From: an uncultured Bacilli bacterium
Lineage (GTDB): Bacteria; Bacillota_I; Bacilli_A; RF39; UBA660
Direction: 5' to 3'
NCBI GenBank assembly: GCA_934153655.1
Contig: CAKPFH010000028.1
Span: 1-18,965 of the forward strand
Length of the DNA: 18,965 nt
This document shows, piece after piece, positions 7,803-17,024 of the stretch (positions are counted from its first letter, which is position 1; the number at the start of each line of letters is the position of its first letter). The position numbers and the translations under genes are program-made. The notes beneath the pieces were generated by a model, which saw nothing but the letters and a program-made list of their open reading frames with translations, searched no databases and had not been told where the DNA came from.

Positions 7803-8668
7803 TTAATCCCCTCCCTTGATATTTCTATAACCAATCTATCCATAAATAAATTTAAATTTAAATAAGGATTTTTAATTAATTTATCATGATAATTTATAAT
7901 TTTATTTAAATAAAATATTAATTCTTCTAAAGAGAAATTTTTTAATTCATTAGCTAAAAGATTATAATAAGCAAAATCACTTATAATATTATTTCTTCTA
8001 TTTATTTCTTTATCAAGAATTATTTCTAAAATTTTAAATGATTTTAAAACATCTTCCCTTGTTTGATATATAGAAAAATAAGAAGATTTTAAATAAGCTA
8101 AAGTATTTTCTTTTTCTTTCTGAAGTAATTTTAAGAATTTCAAATTATTTTGATAATCTTCTTCTATATAAGTTAATTTATTAGTTAAATTTAATTCTAT
8201 AGTTTGACATCTTGAAATAATAGTTGGTAATAAACTATCTCTTGATGTAGTTATTAAAATAGCATAAATATTACTAGCTGGTTCTTCAATAAATTTTAAT
8301 AAAGAATTAGAAGCACTATCATTCATTTTTTCAGCTTCTTTTATTATGTATACTTGATTAGTATCGTTAGCTGATTTTAAACTAAAATCATTTTGTAATT
8401 GTTTTATTTGTTCTTTTCTTATTTGTTTACCATCTGGCTCTATTACTTTTAAATCATTATAGTAATTTTCATCTATTAAATGACAAATATTACAATCACA
8501 TTGTTTGTTATTAGTTAGATGATTTTTACATATTATCATTTTAGCAAATGCTAATATAAGTGGATATGTACTATCAATATCACTTACTTCAAATATATAT
8601 GCATGAAAATATTTTTTTAAATTACAAGCATATTCATAAAATTTATTATCTTTAAAATCATCTAACAT
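7799..8668 (-). CDS. holB: DNA polymerase III delta-prime subunit HolB
   Basis: A 289-residue clamp-loader subunit that completes the ring with DnaX and delta. Residues 26-36, where DnaX has its P-loop, show no GxxxxGK, as expected for a delta-prime that does not hydrolyse ATP. The zinc module cysteines are Cys47, 57, 59 and 62. The SRC motif at 152-154 (the arginine finger acting on neighbouring DnaX) and the preceding LLKFIEEP helix are conserved. The AGGTGG ribosome binding site lies 4 bases before the ATG. In B. subtilis tmk, yaaQ and yaaR separate recR/bofA from holB; here holB follows bofA directly. Confidence 0.95.
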   Translation of the reverse strand: MLDDFKDNKFYEYACNLKKYFHAYIFEVSDIDSTYPLILAFAKMIICKNHLTNNKQCDCNICHLIDENYYNDLKVIEPDGKQIRKEQIKQLQNDFSLKSANDTNQVYIIKEAEKMNDSASNSLLKFIEEPASNIYAILITTSRDSLLPTIISRCQTIELNLTNKLTYIEEDYQNNLKFLKLLQKEKENTLAYLKSSYFSIYQTREDVLKSFKILEIILDKEINRRNNIISDFAYYNLLANELKNFSLEELIFYLNKIINYHDKLIKNPYLNLNLFMDRLVIEISREGIK

Positions 8669-8676
8669 AAAACCAC

Positions 8677-8862
8677 CTACATTCCAATTAATCTAATAAT
8701 AAGTAAAGAAGCAAGACCAACAAAATCAAAGAAACCAACTACTAAAATTGTAAATATATTTATAGGAATAGTCATATTAAAAGTTACAGCTATTAAGTTA
8801 TAAGCATATAAAAGAAAAGAGGCTAAAATAATTCTTTTTAAATATTTTAAAACTTTTGTCAT
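8677..8862 (-). CDS. bofA: BofA-family small membrane protein
   Basis: A 61-residue protein with two hydrophobic segments, at about 9-28 and 35-60. The spacing and the NLIAVTFNMTIPINIFTILVVG stretch match the BofA family (NliG...iPiN...vvGflG.pG). In sporulating Bacilli BofA restrains the SpoIVFB protease that activates sigma-K. Position supports the call: bofA follows recR in B. subtilis. The conserved Gly/Pro of the second half is altered here (FFDFVGLASLL). I start it at the ATG at 8862, because the ATG at 8874 is part of the GGTGATG ribosome binding site. Whether this organism sporulates cannot be told from the window; BofA-like proteins also occur in non-sporulating relatives. Confidence 0.8.
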   Translation of the reverse strand: MTKVLKYLKRIILASFLLYAYNLIAVTFNMTIPINIFTILVVGFFDFVGLASLLIIRLIGM

Positions 8863-8900
8863 TACATCACCCATAAAGATTATGAAATTTTAAGTTAGTA

Positions 8901-9497
8901 TTATGATATTTTTTTACGATTATCAAAGGCTTTTTCTAAAGTTATAGCATCAACATATTCCATATCAGCTCCCATTGGTATACCAGATGCTAGCCTTGTA
9001 ATTGATATATTCAAATCTTTTAAAACATTGTTAATATAAAGAGATGTCATCTCTCCTTCTAAACATGGTTTAACTGCTATTATTATTTCTTTAAAATCTG
9101 AATTATTAATTCTTTCAATTAATTTATCAAGTCTAATATCTGCAGGATCTAAGCCATCAAGAGTTTTAATTAAACCATTTAAAACATGATACATACCATG
9201 GTATACTCCAAGTTTTTCAATAGCAATTACGGTTTTAGGATCTTCTACTACACATAAAATATTTTTTTCTCTCGTTGGATCATTACAAACAAAGCAAATA
9301 TCATCTGAAGTAAAATTACCACAAACTTTGCATCTTTTAGTATTATCTTTTAAATTTTTAATAGCATCAGCCATAAAATCAGTTTGAACTTTATCGAGAT
9401 TTAAAAGATAAAGAGCCATCCTTTCAGCAGTTTTATCACCAATACCTGGTAAATATTTAAAAGCTTCTATAACATTTAAAATACTTTTAGGATACAT
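8901..9497 (-). CDS. recR: Recombination mediator RecR
   Basis: A 198-residue protein that acts with RecO and RecF to load RecA on gapped DNA. Domains in order: helix-hairpin-helix (LPGIGDKTAERMA, 16-28), C4 zinc finger (Cys56, 59, 68, 71), Toprim domain from about 78 with Glu85-Asp86, and the Walker B-like C-terminal strand region ITRLASGIPMGADMEY. The family's usual NPxxEGEAT is KPCLEGEMT here, a mild variation. There is no good ribosome binding site: the ATG sits one base after the ybaB stop (TAA-A-ATG), so translation is probably coupled. The ybaB-recR pair is conserved across bacteria. Confidence 0.98.
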   Translation of the reverse strand: MYPKSILNVIEAFKYLPGIGDKTAERMALYLLNLDKVQTDFMADAIKNLKDNTKRCKVCGNFTSDDICFVCNDPTREKNILCVVEDPKTVIAIEKLGVYHGMYHVLNGLIKTLDGLDPADIRLDKLIERINNSDFKEIIIAVKPCLEGEMTSLYINNVLKDLNISITRLASGIPMGADMEYVDAITLEKAFDNRKKIS

Positions 9498-9498
9498 T

Positions 9499-9798
9499 TT
9501 AGAATAATCCAGGCATCATACTAGTGTATTTACCCATTTTCTTTTCAGTTTCTTTATCAACTTGTTTAAATGCTTCGTTTACAGCAACCATAATCATGTC
9601 TTCTAACATGTCTATATCATCTCCTGAAAAATCAGTTGGAGCTTCTATTTTTACGTTTAATACTTCTTTCTTACCATTTACTTTAACGCTAACTAAGTTA
9701 GATGTTGCCGTAAACTCCATCTTATCAATTTCTTCCTTACTTTTTAACATATCTTTTTGTAGACTTTGTGCTTGTCTCATTAACGCTTGCATATTCAT
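9499..9798 (-). CDS. ybaB: YbaB/EbfC-family nucleoid-associated protein
   Basis: A 99-residue DNA-binding dimer of the YbaB/EbfC family (B. subtilis YaaK). It shows the N-terminal helix MRQAQSLQKDMLKSKEEIDKM, a central beta-sheet (VKVNGKKEVLNVKIEAP) and a C-terminal helix (DMLEDMIMVAVNEAFKQVDKE), ending in the typical MPGLF. A strong AAAGGA ribosome binding site lies inside the end of dnaX, whose stop is two bases before the ATG. It is placed between dnaX and recR as in most Bacillota. Confidence 0.96.
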   Translation of the reverse strand: MNMQALMRQAQSLQKDMLKSKEEIDKMEFTATSNLVSVKVNGKKEVLNVKIEAPTDFSGDDIDMLEDMIMVAVNEAFKQVDKETEKKMGKYTSMMPGLF

Positions 9799-9800
9799 AT

Positions 9801-11471
9801 TTAATCATTTCCTTTCTCTGAAACAGAGACATATTCACTACCGAATACATCTATTGCTTTCTGTACTAAATTACCATAACACAAATTATTATCTTTGTAA
9901 ACTTGATTTTTAATAATCATATCTTTTGTTTCCTCTTGATAAGTATAATAACTTTGATCGTTCATATGATTTTTAAAATTTAATACCTCTTCTTTAAAAC
10001 TAGGTTCATCAATTACAACAATTTTATAAGTGTTATCAGTTATTTCTTTTAATAATTCTAAAACTAAATCATAATTACTATATATTTTATCAGTAATGTT
10101 ATTATATTTACTAACTAATAAAATATTTTTAGCACTTACAACTCCTATTTCAACATCTTTTAAACAGCTTGCAACTGCTGAATACTTAGGATTAGTAATA
10201 TAATCAGTTAATAAACTCCATTTAGTAAGTAGATTGTTTTTTAAAGCTTTACTAGCAATAGCAAAGGTATTAATAATTCTTTGTTTTTTAACTTCTTCAT
10301 CGATAGTATAGGTTTCGTTATTTGTATCATTTTTAGGAGTAATATCTGTATTTCCCACACTTTTTTGTTCTTTCACAACACTTTTTTGATTTTTAATTAT
10401 TTCTCGGGAAATAAAAGGCTCTGAATTATTAGGTTTATCTATCTTATTCATGTAATCTAGTAATTTAACTTCGACTATTATTTTTTTATTAATGGAATCT
10501 TTTAAGTAATTATAAATATCATTGAAAACAAAGACTAAATCATATAAAACTTTAGAATCGTACTTATCATTTTTTTTAACGTAATGTTCAACTAATAAAT
10601 CACGAAGTCTTTCTAGAACTTTTTCAACTATCTTAGCATAATCTATCCCTAAGTCTTCATAAGCATTTATTTGTTCTAAGACTTGCTCATTATCTTTACT
10701 TATTATTTTATCAATAAAAGTATTTAAATCGTTATTTGATATTAACCCATTGATACTTAAAAAATCATCTAGAGTTATTTCTTTTAAAGAGTATGATGCT
10801 AATTTATCTAGCATTCCTAAAGCATCACGCATACCACCTTCTGAATATATAGCTATTTCTTCTACAGCTTCATCAGTTATTTTAATATTTTCAAGATTGG
10901 CTACTTCTTTTATTCTTTTAATCAAACCTTCTTTACTTATTCTTTTAAAAGTTAGACATTGGCACCTTGATACAATTGTAGCTGGAACTTTATAAAATTC
11001 AGTTGTTGCTAAAATAAATATAACATGACTAGGTGGTTCTTCTAAAGTCTTTAAAAGAGCATTAAAAGCACTAGTAGATAACATATGTACTTCATCAATA
11101 ATATAAACCTTATATTTTAATTTACTTGGAACTAAATTAATCTTACTTTTTAATTCTCTTATTTCATCTACTCCATTATTACTAGCTGCATCTATTTCAA
11201 TTATATCTGATGAATTATTTTCAATATCAAGACAATTCTCACATTCATGACAAATTGAAAAATCATCTTTTAAATTAAGACAATTAACTGTTTTAGCAAG
11301 TAATTTAGCAATTGTTGTTTTACCAGTTCCTCTTGGTCCTGAAAATAAATAAGCATGTGATACTTTATTTTCTTTTAAAGAATTAGTAATTATTTTCAAA
11401 ATATTTTCTTGATCAACAACATCACTAAACTTAGTTGGTCTATATTTTCTATATAATGCTTGATATTCCAT
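9801..11471 (-). CDS. dnaX: DNA polymerase III gamma/tau subunit DnaX
   Basis: The ATPase of the clamp loader that opens the DnaN ring, 556 residues from the chosen ATG. Visible are Walker A GPRGTGKT (45-52), zinc cysteines 64, 74, 77 and 80, Walker B DEVH (126-129), the SRC sensor/arginine-finger motif (168-170) and a lineage-specific C-terminal tau region. Start: the ATG at 11471 has GGGTGATG five bases upstream and yields MEYQALYRKYRP, typical of the family; the GTG at 11480 and ATG at 11477 are inside the ribosome binding site. It heads the run to mfd, with a hairpin and a candidate -10 just upstream. Confidence 0.97.
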   Translation of the reverse strand: MEYQALYRKYRPTKFSDVVDQENILKIITNSLKENKVSHAYLFSGPRGTGKTTIAKLLAKTVNCLNLKDDFSICHECENCLDIENNSSDIIEIDAASNNGVDEIRELKSKINLVPSKLKYKVYIIDEVHMLSTSAFNALLKTLEEPPSHVIFILATTEFYKVPATIVSRCQCLTFKRISKEGLIKRIKEVANLENIKITDEAVEEIAIYSEGGMRDALGMLDKLASYSLKEITLDDFLSINGLISNNDLNTFIDKIISKDNEQVLEQINAYEDLGIDYAKIVEKVLERLRDLLVEHYVKKNDKYDSKVLYDLVFVFNDIYNYLKDSINKKIIVEVKLLDYMNKIDKPNNSEPFISREIIKNQKSVVKEQKSVGNTDITPKNDTNNETYTIDEEVKKQRIINTFAIASKALKNNLLTKWSLLTDYITNPKYSAVASCLKDVEIGVVSAKNILLVSKYNNITDKIYSNYDLVLELLKEITDNTYKIVVIDEPSFKEEVLNFKNHMNDQSYYTYQEETKDMIIKNQVYKDNNLCYGNLVQKAIDVFGSEYVSVSEKGND

Positions 11472-11495
11472 TTTCATCACCCGTTTCTAATTAAT

Positions 11496-11501
11496 ATTAT
11501 A
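11496..11501 (-). promoter_or_regulatory. Candidate -10 element for dnaX
   Basis: TATAAT on the minus strand lies about 20-25 bases before the dnaX start. The hexamer 17 bp upstream (TTTAAA) is a poor -35, and the surroundings are nearly all A/T, so this is tentative. Confidence 0.35.
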
Positions 11502-11505
11502 TAAT

Positions 11506-11541
11506 AAAAGCAACTATTTTTAAAGAAATTTAGTTACTTTT
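11506..11541. terminator. Hairpin terminator between tadA and dnaX
   Basis: AAAAGCAACTA (11506-11516) pairs with TAGTTACTTTT (11531-11541), with one G-U wobble and a 14-base loop. A T-run follows on the plus strand, and TTTTATT follows on the minus strand. It most likely ends the SRP RNA/tadA transcript before dnaX. Confidence 0.55.
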
Positions 11542-11599
11542 TTTAATTAATTTTATAAATTATTTTATTTATATTTTTATATTATTTAAAATTTATTAT

Positions 11600-11701
11600 T
11601 ACTTTAAATGCGTTTTAAAAGCCAATATAAGATGAAAAGACAATAAAATGATATAAATATATTAAAACATTATTTTTGTTCACTAGAAGGCATTTAAAGT
11701 A
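11600..11701. repeat. 12-bp perfect inverted repeat bounding a 102-bp segment
   Basis: TACTTTAAATGC at 11600-11611 is the exact reverse complement of 11690-11701, with 78 AT-rich bases between, all downstream of tadA. No target-site duplication or open frame is visible. It may be a structured 3' leader, a tiny mobile remnant or chance. Confidence 0.45.
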
Positions 11702-11712
11702 TAAATATGAGC

Positions 11713-12174
11713 CTATTTCTTTTTCAATCTTTTTTGTTTAAAAAAATCTTTTAAAATTTTAGAACAAGTTTCTTCTAAAACATTTTTAGTTAGAATTAAA
11801 TTATTATTATTTATACTATCTTCAAATATCATATTAACAATTTGTTCATTTTTTAAATCTTTAGTAGGTGCTCCTATTACTAATCTTTTAATTCTAGCTT
11901 GGATAATAGCACTGGCACACATAGGACAAGGAAATAAAGTTACATACATCGTGCAATCATTTAAACGCCAACTATTTAATTTTTTACAAGCTTTTTTAAT
12001 TGCTAATAATTCAGCATGCATAGTAACATCTTTGTTAATTTCCTTTTTGTTCCAACACCTAGCTATTACTTTTCCATCTGCTACTATTACAGCTCCTACT
12101 GGTACTTCATCTCTTTGATAAGCTTTTAAGGAACAGTTTAAAGCTAATTTCATATATTTCTCATCATTATTCAT
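11713..12174 (-). CDS. tadA: tRNA-specific adenosine deaminase TadA
   Basis: A 153-residue zinc deaminase that converts A34 of tRNA-Arg(ACG), and possibly others, to inosine for wobble decoding. Catalytic His53-Ala-Glu55 and zinc ligands Cys83 and Cys86 (PCPMC) are present, with the N-terminal substrate loop EVPVGAVIV. The ATG at 12174 is chosen because an AAGGAG ribosome binding site precedes it; the frame runs open to 12210, but only by reading into the 3' end of the SRP RNA. The loop after IGA (PTKDLKNE) lacks the usual D-P-K-x-G pattern. In B. subtilis the order is tadA, scr, dnaX; here scr lies before tadA. Confidence 0.95.
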   Translation of the reverse strand: MNNDEKYMKLALNCSLKAYQRDEVPVGAVIVADGKVIARCWNKKEINKDVTMHAELLAIKKACKKLNSWRLNDCTMYVTLFPCPMCASAIIQARIKRLVIGAPTKDLKNEQIVNMIFEDSINNNNLILTKNVLEETCSKILKDFFKQKRLKKK

Positions 12175-12204
12175 TAAACCACTCCTTTTTTTAGCAAAAT
12201 AAAA

Positions 12205-12275
12205 GTGCACATAAAAGATTTATGTTAAGGCTGCTATCTTCCGATCCTGACCTGGTTCCACTTCTTTTATTGCAC
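12205..12275 (-). ncRNA. ffs: Small signal recognition particle RNA (4.5S/scRNA type)
   Basis: The conserved domain IV, which binds Ffh, is at 12252-12229 on the minus strand: GGTCAGGAT, the GGAA tetraloop and the AGCAGCC side. The ends pair (GTGCA...TAAAAGA with TCTTTTA...TGCAC), defining a hairpin of about 71 nt with 5' end near 12275, 6-8 bases after a good -10. That is a short, E. coli-like or shorter RNA without the Alu domain of the B. subtilis scRNA. The 3' end is followed by TTTTATTTT, a weak termination signal, and tadA starts 30 bases later, so read-through into tadA is likely. Confidence 0.92.
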
Positions 12276-12282
12276 GAATAAT

Positions 12283-12311
12283 ATATTACAATATTTTTTA
12301 ATTTTAGACAA
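12283..12311 (-). promoter_or_regulatory. Promoter of the SRP RNA
   Basis: On the minus strand TTGTCT (12311-12306) is followed after exactly 17 bp by TAATAT (12288-12283). The predicted start, about 7 bases on, coincides with the paired 5' end of the SRP RNA at 12275. Confidence 0.8.
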
Positions 12312-12441
12312 GTAGTTTTTTGAAAAAATTACGCTTTATTTTATTTTTTATAAGTGTTTCTTGAAAAATGGTTTAAATTTGTTTCAAAAGAAACCTAAAA
12401 AAGAAGAAACTTTGTTATCAAAATCTCTCCTTCTATTTATT
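12312..12441 (-). other. gyrA 3' region with nested short stems
   Basis: Between the gyrA stop and the SRP RNA promoter are GTTTCTT-type and AAGAAAC/GAAAC-type segments that could pair in several ways, including GTTTC-TTTT-GAAAC. No clean terminator with a U-tract is visible. Confidence 0.35.
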
Positions 12442-15078
12442 TTATTTATTGTTTTGTTCATCTGTATTTTGATCTTCAGCTAAAACTATATTAGATGTTT
12501 CTTGATTAACCATATCATTTTCTTCTTGTTTAGCTACTAAAGCAACTGTTGCAACCTTTTGATTGTCTTTTAAATTAATTAATTTAACTCCTTGCGTATT
12601 TCTGCTATAAGTTGAAATAGTTTCAAGTGAAATTCTAATTAACATACCAGAATTTGTTATCATCATAGCATCTTCATCACCGCTTATAGCGTTTAAAGAA
12701 ATAAGATTTCCGGTTTTTTCAGTTAATTTAAGTGTTCTTACACCTTTTCCACCACGACGTGATAGACGATAATCACTTACTCTAGTTTTTTTACCATAAC
12801 CATTTTCAGATACAACTAACATTTGGCTATCTTCATCTTTTTTAGCAACGATGCTTCCAATTACATAAGAAGATGCAACGTTTATTCCTTTAACACCTGA
12901 TGAATTTCTTCCCATTACTCTTAAATCTTGTTCGTTAAATCTAACTGCCATTCCTTTAGATGAACCAATTATAATTTCAGATTGTCCATCAGATTTTAAG
13001 ACATTGACTAATTCATCATTTTCTCTTAAAAGAATTGCTATTTTACCATTAGTTCTTATATTTTCAAATTGACTTATATCAACACGTTTTACTAAACCAT
13101 TTTTAGTTATAAATACTAAATATTTATTTGGTTCATCATCATACCTGATAACTAGAACTGATTTAATAACTTCGTCTTTATCAAGAGATAAAAGATTAAT
13201 AATAGGAATTCCTTTAGATTGACGAGAGAACTCTGGTATTTCATAACCCTTAGTTCTATATACTCTTCCTTTATTTGAGAAGAATAAAATATAATCATGG
13301 GTTCTAGCTGTTAATAAGGTTGAAACAAAGTCTTCATCATTTGTTGTTATACCTTTAACCCCAGTTCCTCCTCTTTTTTGAGTTTTGTAAGTATCAATTA
13401 ACATTCTCTTAATATAACCTTTATTAGTTAAAGCAACACAAATGTCTTCTACCGGTATTAAAGATTCATCTTCAATAAAGTCGATTGCCTTCATATCTAT
13501 CTCAGTTCTTCTATCATCAGCATATTTTCTCTTTATTTCTAACATTTCTTCTTTAATAATATTTAAAACTCTTTCCATTGAACCTAAGATATCTTTATAA
13601 TCAGCTATTTTAATCATTAAATCATTTAAATCTGCTTCTAATTTTTCTCTTTCAAGTCCTGTTAATTTTCTTAAACGCATTTGCATGATATTATTTGCTT
13701 GAATATCATCAAGACCAAAGTTAGTCATTAAAGCATTTTTAGCTTCATCATCATCATGAGAACCACGAATAATTTTAATAACCGCATCAATATTATCTAA
13801 AGCAATTTTCTGTCCTTCTAATAAATGAACGGCTGCGAGACAAGCATTTAAATCAAATTTAGTTCTTCTAATTATTACTTCTTTTTGGTGTTCAATATAT
13901 TTAGCAATTATATCTTTTAAACCTAAAGTTTTAGGAGTTTGACCATCTAAAACCAAGAATATTATTCCATAATTTAATTGAAAATTAGTATGTTTATATA
14001 AATTATTTAAAACTACTTGAGGATTAGCATCTTTCTTTAAAGTAATAGTTATTTTAATACCATCTTTTAAATCTGTATGATAATCAGCTATTCCTTCAAT
14101 TACTTTATCTCTTACTAGTTCAGCAACTTTATTTTTTAATTCCATAGTATTTACACCAAACGGAACTTCCGTTATGATAATATTACTATGTCCTTTTACT
14201 TCTTCTATTTCGGCTCTACTACGTATTGTTATACTTCCACGACCAGTTTCATATGCTCTTTTAATTCCGGAATTACCAAGAATTATACCACCTGTTGGAA
14301 AATCTGGTCCTTTTATATATTGCATTAATCCTAAAGTATCAATGTCTGGATTATCAATATAAGCAACACAACCATCTATTACTTCTCCTAAGTTATGAGG
14401 TGGAATATTAGTTGCCATACCAACAGCTATACCCATAGAACCATTAACTAAAACGTTAGGAAATCTTGATGGTAAAACATCTGGTTCTTTTCTAGTTGCA
14501 TCAAAGTTATCATTCATATTAACAGTATCTTTATTAATATCACGAAGAAGTTCAAGAGATATCTTTGATAATCTAGATTCTGTATAACGCATAGCCGCAG
14601 CTCCATCACCTTCAATATTACCAAAGTTTCCATGACCATCAATTAACATATATCTTTGGTTAAAATCTTGAGCAAGTCTTACCATTGCTTCATAAATACT
14701 TGAATCTCCGTGAGGATGGTAATTACCCATAACCTCACCAACAGTTTTAGCACTTTTACGATGTGGTTTATCAGGTGTATAACCAGATTCATACATACTC
14801 CATAAAATTCTTCGATGAACTGGTTTTAAACCATCTCTTAAATCTGGTAAAGCACGAGATTTAATAACACTTAAAGAATACTCCAAAAATGATGTTTTAA
14901 CTTCATCAACGATATTATTATGATCTAATCTATCTCTTTCGTGAAAATAATCACTAGAATCCACTGGCTTATGTTCTAAATTAACTTCTTCTTCTGGTGT
15001 TTCATTTAGATTTTCTTCTTCTCTAGCGTCTTCATTAGCTCTATTTACAAGTTCATTTATATCTTCATTATTTTCCAT
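12442..15078 (-). CDS. gyrA: DNA gyrase subunit A
   Basis: The 878-residue breakage-reunion subunit. The catalytic tyrosine is Tyr165 in AAMRYTE. The quinolone-region residues, equivalent to E. coli Ser83 and Asp87, are Ser126 and Glu130, the usual susceptible-type residues for Gram-positives. A GyrA-box variant QKRGGTG follows the coiled-coil gate, and [10 protein letters not shown] marks a later blade of the C-terminal beta-pinwheel. The core begins near residue 56 ([17 protein letters not shown]), so the N-terminus carries about 43 more residues than E. coli, rich in Glu/Asp/Asn. No internal Met allows a shorter start, and GGTGGTGAT precedes this ATG, so the extension looks real. The C-terminal tail is also acidic. 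It lies 11 bases after gyrB. Confidence 0.98.
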   Translation of the reverse strand: MENNEDINELVNRANEDAREEENLNETPEEEVNLEHKPVDSSDYFHERDRLDHNNIVDEVKTSFLEYSLSVIKSRALPDLRDGLKPVHRRILWSMYESGYTPDKPHRKSAKTVGEVMGNYHPHGDSSIYEAMVRLAQDFNQRYMLIDGHGNFGNIEGDGAAAMRYTESRLSKISLELLRDINKDTVNMNDNFDATRKEPDVLPSRFPNVLVNGSMGIAVGMATNIPPHNLGEVIDGCVAYIDNPDIDTLGLMQYIKGPDFPTGGIILGNSGIKRAYETGRGSITIRSRAEIEEVKGHSNIIITEVPFGVNTMELKNKVAELVRDKVIEGIADYHTDLKDGIKITITLKKDANPQVVLNNLYKHTNFQLNYGIIFLVLDGQTPKTLGLKDIIAKYIEHQKEVIIRRTKFDLNACLAAVHLLEGQKIALDNIDAVIKIIRGSHDDDEAKNALMTNFGLDDIQANNIMQMRLRKLTGLEREKLEADLNDLMIKIADYKDILGSMERVLNIIKEEMLEIKRKYADDRRTEIDMKAIDFIEDESLIPVEDICVALTNKGYIKRMLIDTYKTQKRGGTGVKGITTNDEDFVSTLLTARTHDYILFFSNKGRVYRTKGYEIPEFSRQSKGIPIINLLSLDKDEVIKSVLVIRYDDEPNKYLVFITKNGLVKRVDISQFENIRTNGKIAILLRENDELVNVLKSDGQSEIIIGSSKGMAVRFNEQDLRVMGRNSSGVKGINVASSYVIGSIVAKKDEDSQMLVVSENGYGKKTRVSDYRLSRRGGKGVRTLKLTEKTGNLISLNAISGDEDAMMITNSGMLIRISLETISTYSRNTQGVKLINLKDNQKVATVALVAKQEENDMVNQETSNIVLAEDQNTDEQNNK

Positions 15079-15089
15079 TGTATCACCAC

Positions 15090-17024
15090 CTATATATCAA
15101 GATTTTGAACATTCCAAGCATTTTCTTCAATAAATTTTCTTCTTGGATCAACTTCATCACCCATAAGTTTCTCAAAAATAGCATCAGCTTCAACACAATC
15201 TTCAACAGTTATTTTTCTTAAAACACGAGTATTTATGTCCATTGTTGTTTCATATAACTCAGGAGCATCCATTTCTCCTAAACCTTTCATTCTGGCTATT
15301 TCTACTTTACTTCTGGTTGTATCACTTAATTTTCTTAAATATTCATCTAATTCTTCATCATTTAAAACATATTTTCTGGTTTTATTATGAGTAATACGGT
15401 ACAAAGGTGGTTGAGCAGCATAAACATGTCCTGCTTCAACAATTGGCTTAAAGAAACGATAAAATAAAGTTAATAATAAAACTCTAATATGTGATCCATC
15501 AACATCGGCATCGGTCATTATTATTATTTTGTCATATCTTAATTTTGATAAATCAAAATATTCTCCTATTCCTGTACCAAAAGCTGTAATAATTGATCTT
15601 ATTTCTTCATTTCCAAGTGCTCTATCAACTCTAGCTTTTTCAACATTTAAGATTTTTCCTCTTAATGGTAAAATTGCTTGCGTCATAGAATCACGACCAA
15701 GCTTAGCTGATCCTCCTGCTGAATCCCCTTCGACTATAAATATCTCAGAAATTGTAGGATCTTTACTTTTACAATCAGATAATTTTCCAAAGAAATTAGT
15801 AGTTGCCATTTCACTTTTACGAACAGCTTCTCTAGCTTTTTTAGCAGCCATTCTAGCATTTCTAGCTAAAATTGATTTACTAACAATTACCTTAGCTTCC
15901 TCAGGATTTTCAAGTAAAAATCTTTCAAAACCTTCTGAAAATACACTATCAGCTAAATCTTTTACTTCACTATTACCAAGTCTTCCTTTTGTTTGACCTT
16001 CAAATTGAGGATTTGGATGCTTACAAGAAATAATCATTGTTAAACCTTCTTTAACATCATCATCTCTTAAGTTTTCATCTTTTTCTTTTAGTAAATTTTT
16101 ACTTCTAGCATATTTATTCATAATTCTAGTTAATGCTCTTTTAACTCCATCTTCATGAGTTCCACCATCATGAGTGTTGATATTATTAACAAAAGAATAA
16201 ATATTGGCTGTATCACTTGTATTGTATTGCATTGCAACTTCAAAGAATACTCCATCCTTTTCTCCACTTAAATGGATTATGTCATCATAAAGAGGAGTTT
16301 TAGTTTGATTAATAAATCTTACGTACTCACTTATTCCACCTTCATAAAGGAAAGTTTCACCTGTAGTATCTTCTAAATCACGATCATCTCTAATTGTTAA
16401 TTTTAAACCTCTATTTAAAAAAGCTAATTCACGAATTCTTACTTTTAAAGTATTATAATCATAAATATCAGTATCAAATATTTCAGGATCTGGTTTAAAA
16501 CTTACAGTAGTACCGGTTCTGTTTTCAGCACATTCCCCTACAACATGTAATGGTTCTACAGTATGACCACCATTTTCAAAACGAATTTTATATATTTTAG
16601 AATTTTTATAAACCGTTACCTCAACCCATTTCGATAAGGCATTTACAACAGAGGCACCAACACCATGCAAACCACCTGACACCTTGTAGCCACCTCCACC
16701 AAATTTACCACCAGCATGTAAAACGGTATAAACTGTTTCTACCGTAGATAACTTAGTCTTTGGATGAACATCAACTGGTATTCCTCTACCATCATCTTTA
16801 ACTGTTATAGAATTATCTTTATTAATAATTACTTCAATATTTTTACAATACCCAGCTAAAGCTTCATCAATTGAATTATCAACTATTTCCCAAACTAAAT
16901 GATGTAATCCTTTAACATCAGTAGTTCCTATATACATACCTGGTCTTTTACGAACTGCTTCTAAGCCTTCTAATACTTGAATATCTGAAGCATCATAATG
17001 ACTTGTTACTTTTTCTTCTAACAT
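15090..17024 (-). CDS. gyrB: DNA gyrase subunit B
   Basis: The 644-residue ATPase subunit of Gram-positive length, without the large insert of proteobacterial GyrB. The GHKL ATP site shows [10 protein letters not shown] (Asn50), DDGRGIPVD (Asp78-Gly81) and the [15 protein letters not shown] lid. The Toprim domain has [10 protein letters not shown] (Glu432) and the metal aspartates of MTDADVDG (Asp505, Asp507), followed by the PLYRI and MKGLGEMD motifs. The ATG at 17024 is chosen because AAAGGTGGTG lies 6 bases before it; the GTG codons at 17036 and 17033 are part of that ribosome binding site. Its first 32 bases overlap the recF 3' end. B. subtilis has remB between these two genes; none is present here. 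Confidence 0.98.
   Translation of the reverse strand: MLEEKVTSHYDASDIQVLEGLEAVRKRPGMYIGTTDVKGLHHLVWEIVDNSIDEALAGYCKNIEVIINKDNSITVKDDGRGIPVDVHPKTKLSTVETVYTVLHAGGKFGGGGYKVSGGLHGVGASVVNALSKWVEVTVYKNSKIYKIRFENGGHTVEPLHVVGECAENRTGTTVSFKPDPEIFDTDIYDYNTLKVRIRELAFLNRGLKLTIRDDRDLEDTTGETFLYEGGISEYVRFINQTKTPLYDDIIHLSGEKDGVFFEVAMQYNTSDTANIYSFVNNINTHDGGTHEDGVKRALTRIMNKYARSKNLLKEKDENLRDDDVKEGLTMIISCKHPNPQFEGQTKGRLGNSEVKDLADSVFSEGFERFLLENPEEAKVIVSKSILARNARMAAKKAREAVRKSEMATTNFFGKLSDCKSKDPTISEIFIVEGDSAGGSAKLGRDSMTQAILPLRGKILNVEKARVDRALGNEEIRSIITAFGTGIGEYFDLSKLRYDKIIIMTDADVDGSHIRVLLLTLFYRFFKPIVEAGHVYAAQPPLYRITHNKTRKYVLNDEELDEYLRKLSDTTRSKVEIARMKGLGEMDAPELYETTMDINTRVLRKITVEDCVEADAIFEKLMGDEVDPRRKFIEENAWNVQNLDI

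Noticed and set aside
10570..10577. A8 run in dnaX as a gamma/tau frameshift or slippage site
   Set aside because: It lies near codon 300, too early to give a useful gamma subunit, and no downstream stem or good slippery heptamer is evident.
12175..12210. N-terminal extension of TadA to a GTG at 12210
   Set aside because: It would translate the 3' strand of the SRP RNA; the ATG at 12174 has a strong ribosome binding site and matches the family start.
14680..14720. Quinolone-resistance changes in GyrA
   Set aside because: Ser126 and Glu130 are the ordinary susceptible-type residues at the two key positions.
15529..15996. Long open frame on the plus strand opposite gyrB
   Set aside because: It is antisense to the conserved Toprim region, has no recognisable domain or ribosome binding site, and follows from the codon pattern of gyrB. 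The same reasoning applies to 9524-9913, opposite ybaB and the dnaX end.
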